Source: Haladaptatus halobius
Lineage (GTDB): Archaea > Halobacteriota > Halobacteria > Halobacteriales > Haladaptataceae
Direction: 5' to 3'
Assembly: GCF_020618475.1 (NCBI RefSeq)
Contig: NZ_CP085339.1
Span: 434,001-498,000 of the forward strand
Length of the DNA stretch: 64,000 nucleotides
The translations under genes were made by a program, and so were the position numbers. Every line of letters starts with the position of its first letter. Position 1 is the stretch's first letter. The notes under the pieces were generated by a model that was not told the DNA's origin, ran no database searches, and saw only the letters and a program-made list of their open reading frames with translations. This document shows positions 9,275-16,444 of this stretch, piece after piece.

Positions 9275-9348
9275 GCCTTGGTAGCTCAGGCTGGCAGAGC
9301 AACTCCTTTGTAAGGAGTCGGTCGAGAGTTCAAATCTCTCCCAAGGCT
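9275..9348 (+). tRNA. tRNA-Thr (anticodon UGU)
   Basis: Complete cloverleaf: acceptor GCCTTGG/CCAAGGC, D stem GCTC/GAGC, anticodon stem ACTCC/GGAGT with loop TTTGTAA, T stem GAGAG/CTCTC with TTCAAAT loop, discriminator T. CCA is not encoded. A damaged copy with the same downstream flank lies at 38953-39024. Confidence 0.95.
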
Positions 9349-9362
9349 TCTGCTACAGGGTT

Positions 9363-9650
9363 TTGGACACCTATGTAAGAGCGCGGCTTCATGAGGATTG
9401 TCTCTGGTTAGTTCAACTGCTCTACATTCCGGCGTATCTCATTTCACGTCTTGTGTACGAGGGACTAGGGATCGAACATGTGATCTATGCCCTTGATGCA
9501 CAGCTTCAAGGAGAGCAACCGTATCTGTGGGATAGCGGGCAGATCATTACATACTATCTCTTCGCAGTGAGTGCAACATGGCTTAGACGGCGGTTTGAAA
9601 CCCTCAAACGAAAACCAAATCACCACATGCCGAGCAACAAAGGAGGGTAA
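9363..9650 (+). CDS. Small membrane protein next to tRNA-Thr
   Basis: 95 residues if started at TTG 9363; no ATG gives a similar product. The middle contains hydrophobic stretches (Val-Gln-Leu-Leu-Tyr-Ile-Pro-Ala-Tyr-Leu-Ile and Thr-Tyr-Tyr-Leu-Phe-Ala-Val-Ser-Ala) and the end is basic. Its first codons belong to the block repeated at 38953-39075, where the frame degenerates. No family is recognised and the unusual start makes it uncertain. Confidence 0.4.
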   Translation: MDTYVRARLHEDCLWLVQLLYIPAYLISRLVYEGLGIEHVIYALDAQLQGEQPYLWDSGQIITYYLFAVSATWLRRRFETLKRKPNHHMPSNKGG

Positions 9651-9654
9651 CTCC

Positions 9655-10396
9655 ATGACAATCCGACAGACTATTGCAGCAGCGTTCTTGCTGGTTGGCA
9701 TTCTTTTGGTAGTCACGAGCCTTCTTAGTCCGCCAGAAGTAACGACAACGGGCTGTTTGCAGGGTTAGTCGACGATTTGGAACCACGACGGCGACCACTC
9801 ACACAATACACTCGAGTACAACAGCAACTCATGCAATTACGTAATTGCAGGCGAGAAAGCCTCGCCCGGGAGGGCGGGGATGAATCGCCGTCTTTGTTCA
9901 CTTTCACTGTACGGTACAGTCTTCGGTGCTCTCCGTGCGGTTTTCTGGGTATCCGACGCGGTACATCCGCGCCCATATCGGGACAATCGGACAAATTCGG
10001 ACTTCCCGACCGAGGCTCGAAGTACCCCTTCGGGATCGGTTGGGTACCGACGCTAAACAACCAAGTACCTCTGAATCCCTCACGGGATAGGAGTAACGGC
10101 TACTTGGCATGGCCAGCACCTCGTCGGTGTGTAAACCGTAAACTCCCACCGAACCAGCGACCGACGTTGTGGGAATCCTCGCCCTTCAGGGCGGGGAGGA
10201 TGTCAACACTCGCTTATCTACAACAGCACAGACGTCAAATACTCGCTCAACTGCGGCGTCAAACCCAGCGAGGACAGCATCGCAATCGACAACAACCACG
10301 TCAGGACAACCAGGATTTGAATTTCTGCCAGCGCTCGGAGGGCTTGCGGGTGTTGGATCGTATCTTCTGGTCCGGAAAGGAAACGACGACGAGTGA
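9655..10396 (+). pseudogene. Surface protein with PGF-CTERM-like anchor, split by a small element
   Basis: A ribosome-binding site (GGAGGG at 9641) precedes ATG 9655 and a signal-peptide-like start (Thr-Ile-Arg-Gln-Thr-Ile-Ala-Ala-Ala-Phe-Leu-Leu-Val-Gly). After 37 codons this frame stops. The next frame continues with a Thr-rich stalk to about 9840. Beyond the inserted element the stalk resumes at about 10205 and ends Gly-Gln-Pro-Gly-Phe-Glu-Phe-Leu-Pro-Ala-Leu-Gly-Gly-Leu-Ala-Gly-Val, then Arg-Lys-Gly-Asn, a PGF-CTERM-type tripartite tail processed by archaeosortase. Removing the element and one upstream indel would restore a small S-layer-anchored protein. Confidence 0.6.
9861..10200 (+). 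mobile_element. Non-autonomous IS1341-related element (MITE-like)
   Basis: Hairpins with the same core bound this stretch: CTCGCCC/GGGCGGG at 9861-9878 and CCTCGCCC-TTCA-GGGCGGGG at 10177-10196. The second closely matches the right-end hairpin of the TnpB remnant at 26597-26616. The roughly 300 bases between encode no TnpB domain on either strand, though codons before the right hairpin look like the 3' end of a tnpB. It sits in the Thr-rich stalk of a surface-protein gene. Confidence 0.55.
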
Positions 10397-10404
10397 ATCT
10401 CAAT

Positions 10405-10625
10405 AACGCCGTGCGTGGGTCACCTCGTGGCGGACTGTCGAACTGAATTGCTCCCAGCCTTGCAAGTCGTAGGCGTCCTACGTCAGCGAGATCGTTATCT
10501 CGTCCGTTGCAGAGTCGTATTTCGTCGCTCCTGCCGTTCGTTGCGCGCGGTGTGAGACCGTCCAGTCAATCGCTTCGACCGGCAAAGCCGGGAAGTGCTC
10601 AGCCGCAAAGCAGATTATATTCGGG
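10405..10625 (-). pseudogene. SprT-like metalloprotease, middle part
   Basis: The frame contains His-Phe-Pro-Ala-Leu-Pro-Val-Glu-Ala-Ile-Asp-Trp, then Thr-Lys-Tyr-Asp-Ser-Ala-Thr-Asp-Glu-Ile-Thr-Ile-Ser-Leu-Thr, then a TAG where relatives have Trp. After it comes Trp-Glu-Gln-Phe-Ser-Ser-Thr-Val-Arg-His-Glu-Val-Thr-His-Ala, a copy of the protease motif in which Leu-Ile of HELIH became Val-Thr. Both ends are lost. Confidence 0.6.
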
Positions 10626-10872
10626 AGAGATAAAGCGATCCACCAATCGTAATTACAAAAATTCCGATCCACATCAGAAACAATGCTATCCCCACTCTCG
10701 ACTGTGTGACCACACCACTCTGATTCACGATCGATGACCTGAGTACCCATATTATTGCACCGAATAAAAGTACACTAAAGAAAGAGCCACCAACGAGGAA
10801 AACAGAGAAAGAAAAATTTGATGACATCTGATGTGATTTTGGTTGGCTCATTACTGGTGACTCTCTCATCAC
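10615..10872 (-). CDS. Small two-span membrane protein
   Basis: 85 residues from ATG 10872 (10869 and 10851 are alternatives). Two hydrophobic helices (around residues 22-46 and 63-82) are joined by a short polar loop, with a nearly empty C-terminus. No domain is recognised. The start region has an AT-rich upstream sequence suitable for a promoter. Function unknown. Confidence 0.5.
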   Translation of the reverse strand: MMRESPVMSQPKSHQMSSNFSFSVFLVGGSFFSVLLFGAIIWVLRSSIVNQSGVVTQSRVGIALFLMWIGIFVITIGGSLYLSRI

Positions 10873-10971
10873 GTTGTATGTTATTTACTATATCTTTCGA
10901 TTAAAGTTGGCTCCTTTTATGGTTCAGAGATGTGACTAGTGAATAGCTAGATAAATGTTTTATTTTATCGG

Positions 10972-11196
10972 TCAGAGCAGTCGTACTAGTCTATCGTTGC
11001 GCTCGTTTCGAGACATCCTAGTGGATGGTTTTACCACCAAATCTGGAAAATGGTCAGCCGCGACGGCCGCCGCGTGCTGTTGAGCCCGGTCGAGCAGACC
11101 TATCGGTGATTTGAAATTATCATTGGTGGCTCTATCCTCACTCTCCACGACCGTTCGCTGGTCGGTGATAGCCGAGAGCGTCAATTGCCATGTCAT
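10972..11196 (-). pseudogene. 5' part of a SprT-like gene following SWIM
   Basis: From ATG 11196, 24 bases after the SWIM stop, the frame reads Met-Thr-Trp-Gln-Leu-Thr-Leu-Ser-Ala-Ile-Thr-Asp-Gln-Arg-Thr and then Leu-Leu-Asp-Arg-Ala-Gln-Gln-His-Ala, Ala-Ala-Asp-His-Phe-Pro-Asp-Leu, the N-terminal region of the SprT-like family here. It diverges before the HELIH motif. The close spacing shows the SWIM-SprT gene order. Confidence 0.5.
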
Positions 11197-11220
11197 AGAT
11201 AAAAAGGGTTGAAGCGGTGG

Positions 11221-11614
11221 TTAGTTCGGCAGTTCCTTCCGTCCCGTTTGCACACACGGCCAGCACGGGAAGCCGTCGAGGCCGTCACAGTCGCACTCTA
11301 CTGGTTCGGCATCGTCTTCGGTCTCCTCCTTAGGGAAGGTGTCGAGCGTCCTGTCGTCAGTTGCGTTTTCGACAGCGGCCATGTGCTTGCAGAATGCGGT
11401 GCGGTGAACGTAATGCGGACATGTATAGGCCATTAGCTCCGACGGTCACTTCGTCAATTGAAATAATGTACTGGTGTTCTACGGGGTTCTTATGGCACTC
11501 ATTGACGACGTCCACTATTCCGGGAGCATTGACGTCAAAGGAAAACCGTTCCCACTGAGCGCGTTTCTGTGCCGTCCCGTCAGTGTCACGGTCTGTAGGT
11601 GGTTTCGTACTCAT
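11221..11614 (-). pseudogene. SWIM zinc-finger protein, frameshifted
   Basis: The N-terminal frame starts at 11614 (Met-Ser-Thr-Lys-Pro-Pro-Thr) and runs through His-Gln-Tyr-Ile-Ile-Ser-Ile-Asp-Glu-Val. A shift near 11430 moves to the frame with Thr-Cys-Pro-His-Tyr-Val-His-Arg-Thr-Ala-Phe-Cys-Lys-His, the SWIM pattern CxCxnCxH, whose first Cys is changed or lies at the shift. The tail is acidic and then Cys-rich (Cys-Asp-Cys-Asp-Gly-Leu), ending Lys-Glu-Leu-Pro-Asn. SWIM domains bind nucleic acid or protein. This is the most complete copy in the window. Confidence 0.7.
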
Positions 11615-11696
11615 GGTCTTTCCTGAGCTAATTGTAATCGAGGTCAGTAGAATTCTCATCGAGCCCCAAGTGTAAAAAGACGGAGACAGTGTACCG

Positions 11697-11864
11697 CTAT
11701 AAATCGCGGGGTTGGACGGTTTTACGATCGTTTTCTTCGGCTCGCCGGGCAGCGTTTTCGAGAACCGTTGCGACTTCCTCGTCAAGTGCGTCATAGAAGT
11801 CACCGGCAACATTCTGTCCTTCAAGCTGTTCTTTGACTGCAGATTTGGTAATCAAGTCAGTCAT
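11697..11864 (-). CDS. Small histone-fold protein (DUF1931-like)
   Basis: 55 residues beginning Met-Thr-Asp-Leu-Ile-Thr-Lys-Ser-Ala-Val-Lys-Glu and ending Arg-Arg-Ala-Glu-Glu-Asn-Asp-Arg-Lys-Thr-Val-Gln-Pro-Arg-Asp-Leu. The end matches the last helix of single-histone-fold proteins related to archaeal histones and NF-Y/CBF subunits. Such proteins probably dimerise and bind DNA. The gene is intact, sits alone between a SWIM pseudogene and a basic-protein gene, and may be involved in chromatin or DNA protection, which is inference. Confidence 0.7.
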   Translation of the reverse strand: MTDLITKSAVKEQLEGQNVAGDFYDALDEEVATVLENAARRAEENDRKTVQPRDL

Positions 11865-12062
11865 ACAGTCCTCCAGACGGTATAGTACTACAAAAAGCCA
11901 GGGGTAAAATAGATGAGAAAGCCACTACTTTGTAAACAAGTTGTGTAGCTTCACTCCTATATCGAAGGTGGACTGGGGAGAAATGACGTACGAATACACG
12001 TCAATTCCTCATAAGCGCGATGAGGATGATTATTATACAGTATAGCAGCAACTAGCAGAGGC

Positions 12063-12308
12063 ATGAAAATCGATCCGTTTCACATCCGTCGTAAGAAATC
12101 GAAAGTCGAGAAACTTGTGAGAGCGGCCAAAGATCCGAAAAAATACGCCAAACGAAAGACGACAGGGGAAGTAAAGCGGAGGGTTCGGAAGAAAACAGGC
12201 GTCTCGAAAGCGTCTGGGACTGCACAGAAAGTTAAGAAACCAAAACAGTATGCAAAGCGCAAAGCGAAATCGAAGATCCGATTAATGTTGAAAAAGCTCC
12301 TGAAGTAA
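12063..12308 (+). CDS. Lysine/arginine-rich basic protein
   Basis: 81 residues, about half Lys or Arg, with almost no acidic residues: the reverse of the usual haloarchaeal composition. A motif is repeated: Asp-Pro-Lys-Lys-Tyr-Ala-Lys-Arg-Lys at about residues 24-32 and Lys-Pro-Lys-Gln-Tyr-Ala-Lys-Arg-Lys at about 58-66. No signal peptide or membrane helix is seen. The composition suggests binding to nucleic acid. The family is unknown to me. Confidence 0.65.
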   Translation: MKIDPFHIRRKKSKVEKLVRAAKDPKKYAKRKTTGEVKRRVRKKTGVSKASGTAQKVKKPKQYAKRKAKSKIRLMLKKLLK

Positions 12309-12365
12309 ACTTGTGGCAACCGCATTGCGAACTTCTAGATTGTAGATTACTGCTGAGTACGCTGA

Positions 12366-12791
12366 TTATCTGGATGACTCAGTTGTGTATACTTGTCTCT
12401 CCGTCGTGGATGTCGATTTCTCGACTGGGACTTTCGTGGTAGTCGCCTCCTTCGTCGATTTGGGGGACGTTTTCTGATTCGTCTCTTGTGAGCTTGACGT
12501 CGAGGAACCACCTGGTGTGGTCGTCTTGTCCTGCTGGGTTTTCTGAGAGGACGCTCCTGTTCTGCCTTCTCCTGACGACTCATCGTTGGTCGTTTTTGCG
12601 GTGTCTGTCACCGTCTGTACGTTCGTCGCAATCGTTTCCGTCACTGCTATCTTCGAGTCTGGCGTAGTGGACGACGTTTCTCACGTATGTGTTTTGGTAG
12701 ATCCGAGGATGCTGGAACATCCGGCGAGGATACTGAGACTCGTTGTGGCTAGTGCCGATGGGAGAAATCGTCGACGCGATCAGTTGGTCAT
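12366..12791 (-). pseudogene. Tat lipoprotein with Thr/Ser-rich body, two in-frame TGA stops
   Basis: From ATG 12791 the frame reads Met-Thr-Asn-stop-Ser-Arg-Arg-Arg-Phe-Leu, then Leu-Ser-Ile-Leu-Ala-Gly-Cys-Ser-Ser, a twin-arginine signal with lipobox. A second TGA follows about 38 codons in. Both fit CGA (Arg) to TGA changes. After that 92 open codons are Thr-, Ser- and Lys-rich and end at 12366. It was a secreted lipid-anchored protein of unknown role; two nonsense codons make it a pseudogene. Confidence 0.65.
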
Positions 12792-12818
12792 GAAAATAGG
12801 AATGAGCGACTGGCTGTT

Positions 12819-13261
12819 TCAGCAGTCGTCTTGAGTATCCTCGTCGGTGGATGAGTTGTCTGATCCGGAATCTTCGGATTCGCTGCTTCCTGTGTTTTTG
12901 CTTTGGTTAGTCTCAGTATCGTCATCCGACTGTGTGTCGTCCGACGAGTCACCGCTCGTCTTTGTCCGTCTCGTCGTCGGATAGGAATGCCGTCAGGGTG
13001 TCGTCGTCGGCCGCATTTTCGACGGCAGTCATGTGTTTGCAGTAGGCGTTACGGTGAACGTGGTGCGGGCAGGTGCAAGCCATTGGTCTTTGGTCATGTC
13101 GTCGATGGAGACTGTGTACTGGTAGTCTGCAGGGTTCTCGTGGCTCTCAGTGGTGACTTCGACCATTCGGGGGCATCGACATCGACGGAGAACTGTTCGG
13201 CCTGTGTGCGTTGCTGTGCCGTCTCGTCAGCGTCACGGGCTGCGGATGGGTTTGTACTCAG
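12819..13261 (-). pseudogene. SWIM zinc-finger protein, degraded
   Basis: The start codon region reads CTG in place of ATG at 13259-13261. The N-terminal part (Gln-Ala-Glu-Gln-Phe-Ser-Val-Asp-Val-Asp-Ala-Pro) and the middle (Asn-Pro-Ala-Asp-Tyr-Gln-Tyr-Thr-Val-Ser-Ile-Asp-Asp) are in different frames, and the SWIM motif near 13030-13080 is in a third. Unlike the other copies, it ends in an Asp/Ser-rich tail. The hairpin leader lies just upstream. Confidence 0.6.
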
Positions 13262-13264
13262 GGT

Positions 13265-13330
13265 CTTTCGCTCTGGTTTCGGAAGACCGGTGCCAGGTGT
13301 CCTAGCACCTGACGTGTTTCAAAATACGCG
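13265..13330 (-). repeat. Conserved hairpin leader of SWIM genes, copy 1
   Basis: GGAAGACC is followed by an inverted repeat (CAGGTG 13294-13299, CACCTG 13306-13311). The same arrangement lies at 33590-33655 and 49872-49935. In two of the three places it precedes the SWIM start. Confidence 0.5.
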
Positions 13331-13333
13331 CAT

Positions 13334-14590
13334 CTATTTATCGAGTGCTTTGTCGGTATCTAGCTGCTCGTCGGACATGGAATCCGACTTGGTCAATGGC
13401 GTGGTGTACATTGCCGCGAGAGCGAACATGACCGCTCCACCCGCTAGTATCACACCGACGCCGAGAAACGTCATGCTGAGCCCGATTGTCTCACTCACGG
13501 GGCGAATCACTATCGGCGACAGGAATTGACCGAGGAAAATCGCACTCGTCAGTCCGCTGAGTGCTCGGCCGCGGACGATGTCCGGGGTGACCGCCACGAT
13601 CCACGTATTGAGGTTCGGGAGGACAAACCCAATGCCAGCACCGACGATCACTAGCCCAGCGACGATTCCAAGAAACGTCTGGCTCACCCCGATGATGATA
13701 TACCCGATACTCATGAAGCCAAACAGAAGCGCGACGATTGCAATCACGCTCATAGCGGTTCGGATGCGTCCATAGAGCAGCGATACTACTCCACCGGCGA
13801 ATGTTGAGGTCGCTAATGCAATACCAACGAGTGTCGCACTCCCCCCCGCCTGTGATTCGAGATAAAATGGTATTTGAACAGGAATCATGTAGAAGAGAAT
13901 CTGGCTAACGAGTCCAAGCGCGAAAATAAGCACGAGTGATCTAAGTGGGAATCGAGTAAGCATCCGACGGAGGTCGACACTGATCATTGAGCGGTTTCCG
14001 GATTGTTTGTGGCGGTCGGACTCAGGCAACGCGAACGCCATTGCAGGTAGAAGAACCAACGCCAAGGTATAAACAAGGAAAGGAACACGCCAACTGATAT
14101 CGGCGAGCACGCCTGCGAGTGGGAGTAACACGACGCCACCCAACGACATGAAGGCTCCCTGTCTCCCAAGAACCGTTTCACGGCGGTTCTCCTCATAATA
14201 GTCAGTAATCAATGCCGTCACCGTCACCATTACGCCTGCCACGGCTAGCCCCAGCACAGCCCGTCCGGCGAGAATTGCCACTAGAGAATCCATCACGAAT
14301 CCCGAGCCACCGGCGAGCGCATAGATCACTGTCGAACCGAGCAACAACCACCGGCGGCCATACCGATCAGCGATTGACCCGATGATAGGCGCTCCGACCG
14401 CGATGAATAGCCCATGCATCGTGAGGACGAGCCCGACAAGAATCGACGCGTTCGGTGTCGTCGAGAACGCTCGCTGGATGGCAGGCAATGCGGGCGCGAT
14501 GGTCGCACCCGCCATGATAGTCAGCATACTCGCGAGCAACAGCGTCGCTTGGGCAAGTCGCGGGCGTGTAAGCACTATTTCGCTACTCAC
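13334..14590 (-). CDS. MFS transporter (drug-efflux type)
   Basis: 418 residues and about twelve membrane helices. The conserved loop between helices 2 and 3, Gly-Ser-Ile-Ala-Asp-Arg-Tyr-Gly-Arg-Arg, is the major-facilitator motif A, and Gly-Arg-Ala-Val-Leu-Gly in helix 4 fits motif B. The pattern is that of 12-helix drug/H+ antiporters, although the substrate cannot be told. The start overlaps the DUF5519 stop by four bases. The divergent Bat-type regulator and a perfect palindrome at 15065-15078 suggest joint control. Confidence 0.9.
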   Translation of the reverse strand: MSSEIVLTRPRLAQATLLLASMLTIMAGATIAPALPAIQRAFSTTPNASILVGLVLTMHGLFIAVGAPIIGSIADRYGRRWLLLGSTVIYALAGGSGFVMDSLVAILAGRAVLGLAVAGVMVTVTALITDYYEENRRETVLGRQGAFMSLGGVVLLPLAGVLADISWRVPFLVYTLALVLLPAMAFALPESDRHKQSGNRSMISVDLRRMLTRFPLRSLVLIFALGLVSQILFYMIPVQIPFYLESQAGGSATLVGIALATSTFAGGVVSLLYGRIRTAMSVIAIVALLFGFMSIGYIIIGVSQTFLGIVAGLVIVGAGIGFVLPNLNTWIVAVTPDIVRGRALSGLTSAIFLGQFLSPIVIRPVSETIGLSMTFLGVGVILAGGAVMFALAAMYTTPLTKSDSMSDEQLDTDKALDK

Positions 14591-15027
14591 GTATCAGCCT
14601 TCAGTTCACTGAATACACGGCGTAGTTCGTCGCTCAGATCCAATTCGTCGAGCTCTGCGTCAACATCCACCTCGTCTCCTTCAAAGTGGTCGCCAGCACG
14701 CTTTTGCATCACACTCAGGTGGTACAGGTACGAAATGCGCAGGAGCCAGAGTGCCCCATCAATGTCTTCGTCTGATTGGACATAGTAGGACACCCAGCCA
14801 GAGTCCGGTAGAACGTGATGTTTTTGTGCCCGTTCCTTCTCAATGAGGATGTCGCGGATGCGCTTGGCGAACGGAATATCGACAAGTCGACTATTGTGTA
14901 TATGGCCGATTTCTCGTCCGTTGAGAGTGAATTCACGCCCACCACCACGGTCATGCGGTGAGACGTTAATACCGGGCCAGTCACTGACGTTAGATTCGAT
15001 CGTATTCCTGGATTTCGTTGATCCCAT
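14587..15027 (-). CDS. DUF5519 (luciferase-domain) family protein
   Basis: 146 residues. Typical stretches are Trp-Pro-Gly-Ile-Asn-Val-Ser-Pro-His, Gly-Arg-Glu-Ile-Gly-His-Ile-His, Val-Asp-Ile-Pro-Phe-Ala-Lys-Arg-Ile-Arg and His-His-Val-Leu-Pro-Asp-Ser-Gly-Trp-Val-Ser. These belong to a small family named after luciferase but of unknown activity. It is translated just before the MFS gene with a four-base overlap, so the two may act together. A C-terminal remnant of a second copy is fused to a SWIM remnant at 21920. Confidence 0.75.
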   Translation of the reverse strand: MGSTKSRNTIESNVSDWPGINVSPHDRGGGREFTLNGREIGHIHNSRLVDIPFAKRIRDILIEKERAQKHHVLPDSGWVSYYVQSDEDIDGALWLLRISYLYHLSVMQKRAGDHFEGDEVDVDAELDELDLSDELRRVFSELKADT

Positions 15028-15064
15028 GACCTAGAAGACGCGACGAAGTACCGTGGATATTTGC

Positions 15065-15078
15065 GTGAATATATTCAC
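15065..15078. promoter_or_regulatory. Perfect palindrome in a divergent promoter
   Basis: GTGAATATATTCAC is a perfect 14-base palindrome, 38 bases upstream of the DUF5519-MFS operon start and 40 bases upstream of the Bat-type gene start. Its position suits a regulator controlling both sides. Confidence 0.5.
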
Positions 15079-15117
15079 ATCTATGGAAACAAGCCAGTAG
15101 GGAGCATACAAAAGTAC

Positions 15118-15771
15118 ATGCCCAGAGTTTGGCTAAGGATCGAATTACCGCGTGATTCACTCGTCAAGTATTCGCTTGACCACCCAGACGATGAGTTTCG
15201 GATGCTCGCTTCTCATCGTACAGAGGATAGCTTACGAGTGGTCGTTGACGCAGAAACGCCAGATCCAAAGACTCTCATTCAGGTGCTTGATACGGCACCT
15301 GAAGTTCGGTCGTATGAGGTATTACAAACTAATCAGCAAGGGGTGCTACTCCAGATTGAGACAGCGGAACACGAACCGCGTGTCGCGGCACGTACGACGG
15401 GTATGCTGCCGCAATATCCCATGGTTTTGCGCAATGGTTGGCAGACCATTGAGACGGTCACGTCGTGGGAGCGGCTCTCGAACCTGAAAGCTGAATTTGA
15501 GGAGAGGGACGTCTCATTCGAGATTCTCTCGATTTCCCAGTCAGTCGAAGTAACCGATCTCTTGACTGCCCGGCAATGGGAAGTCCTTACTGAAGCCATC
15601 ACGCGTGGGTACTACGATACGCCACGTGGTTGTTCACTTACTGAGCTCGCAGATGCATTAGAAGTTAACCCATCGGCGGTGAGCGGTGTTCTCCACCGTG
15701 CTGAAGAGCAGATTATCAAATCGTTTGCTGCCGAGGCAAAACAAATTGACAGTCCCAACTCACTAGATTAA
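15118..15771 (+). CDS. Bat-type helix-turn-helix regulator
   Basis: 217 residues from ATG 15118; the longer frame from GTG-like codons at 15061 crosses the palindrome and is less likely. The N-terminal two thirds resemble the sensor part of bacterio-opsin activator-like proteins. From about residue 155 comes the HTH_10 domain: Leu-Thr-Ala-Arg-Gln-Trp-Glu-Val-Leu, Gly-Tyr-Tyr-Asp-Thr-Pro-Arg-Gly-Cys-Ser, Leu-Ala-Asp-Ala-Leu-Glu-Val-Asn-Pro-Ser and Leu-His-Arg-Ala-Glu. It is divergent from the DUF5519-MFS operon. A close relative begins at 63390. Confidence 0.8.
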   Translation: MPRVWLRIELPRDSLVKYSLDHPDDEFRMLASHRTEDSLRVVVDAETPDPKTLIQVLDTAPEVRSYEVLQTNQQGVLLQIETAEHEPRVAARTTGMLPQYPMVLRNGWQTIETVTSWERLSNLKAEFEERDVSFEILSISQSVEVTDLLTARQWEVLTEAITRGYYDTPRGCSLTELADALEVNPSAVSGVLHRAEEQIIKSFAAEAKQIDSPNSLD

Positions 15772-15839
15772 CATCCGATGGTATGTTATATTACAATAAA
15801 TCAACCACGAAGTATGAGGTGATCATAGGTCGCTATTCG

Positions 15840-15965
15840 TTTAATCAATTGCCGTGCGTGTTCGTGCTCAGTCGAGTAAGGTCGCCGGTATCTTTGGGCA
15901 TTCAGTCGCTACCTCCATGTGCTCCGTGAGCGTTCGCTGGTGGATGTTAAACGATTGAGATGGTG
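15840..15965 (-). pseudogene. 5' remnant of a SprT-like gene
   Basis: The minus strand reads Phe-Asn-Ile-His-Gln-Arg-Thr-Leu-Thr-Glu-His-Met-Glu-Val-Ala-Thr, then Ile-Pro-Ala-Thr-Leu-Leu-Asp-stop-Ala-Arg. It matches the N-terminal pattern (Gln-Arg-Thr-Leu, Leu-Leu-Asp-x-Ala-Arg) of the other SprT-like copies. Confidence 0.35.
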
Positions 15966-16009
15966 CAATTCATGTAAATCACGATTTTCCACTGCAAGAC
16001 ATGACTATC

Positions 16010-16390
16010 GATAGACTTCCGTTTTGAGGATGTAAGCCAATTCCTGCATCACCGTCTGATCATACTGAGTGAGGTCATACTGATACCGTTATTTCACTCA
16101 CTGTAAATATTTTTGAGTTGGGTATTCTCCCCTATAGTCGTCGATGTGGCTTCGACCCTATACTCAATGTCGAGCAGATCATCAACGGCTTCGCCGACCT
16201 CCACAGGAACATTGAGTTGTTCCGCCAGTTCGGCCGTCTCACGCTTGAACGTCTATAACGCTCGTCTCTTCGACGCGAACATCAGCTATATCTCGCACGT
16301 CTTCCGCTATTGTTCAGATGTCTCCGTAAGCCCATCCGCGATGGATCGAACCGGCAGCGGAGATTTCCATCTCTCACATCTATGATGTGC
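16010..16390 (-). pseudogene. Unrecognised broken gene
   Basis: Two coding-like stretches in neighbouring frames: Ile-Ala-Glu-Asp-Val-Arg-Asp-Ile-Ala-Asp-Val-Arg-Val-Glu-Glu-Thr, and Glu-Leu-Ala-Glu-Gln-Leu-Asn-Val-Pro-Val-Glu-Val-Gly-Glu-Ala-Val-Asp-Asp-Leu-Leu. They are acidic and look haloarchaeal. I do not recognise a family. Confidence 0.3.
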
Positions 16391-16444
16391 AGATCGTAAA
16401 TCCGAGAAAGCCAGTGGATTGATACAGTTGGGTGCAGATAAGCT

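Noticed and set aside
10177..10196. GC-rich hairpin as a transcription terminator
   Set aside because: No T-run follows and the same hairpin with GGAGGA ends a TnpB element at 26597.
12903..13529. 208-codon plus-strand frame
   Set aside because: It covers the SWIM pseudogene and the end of the MFS gene on the opposite strand; composition is that of an antisense shadow.
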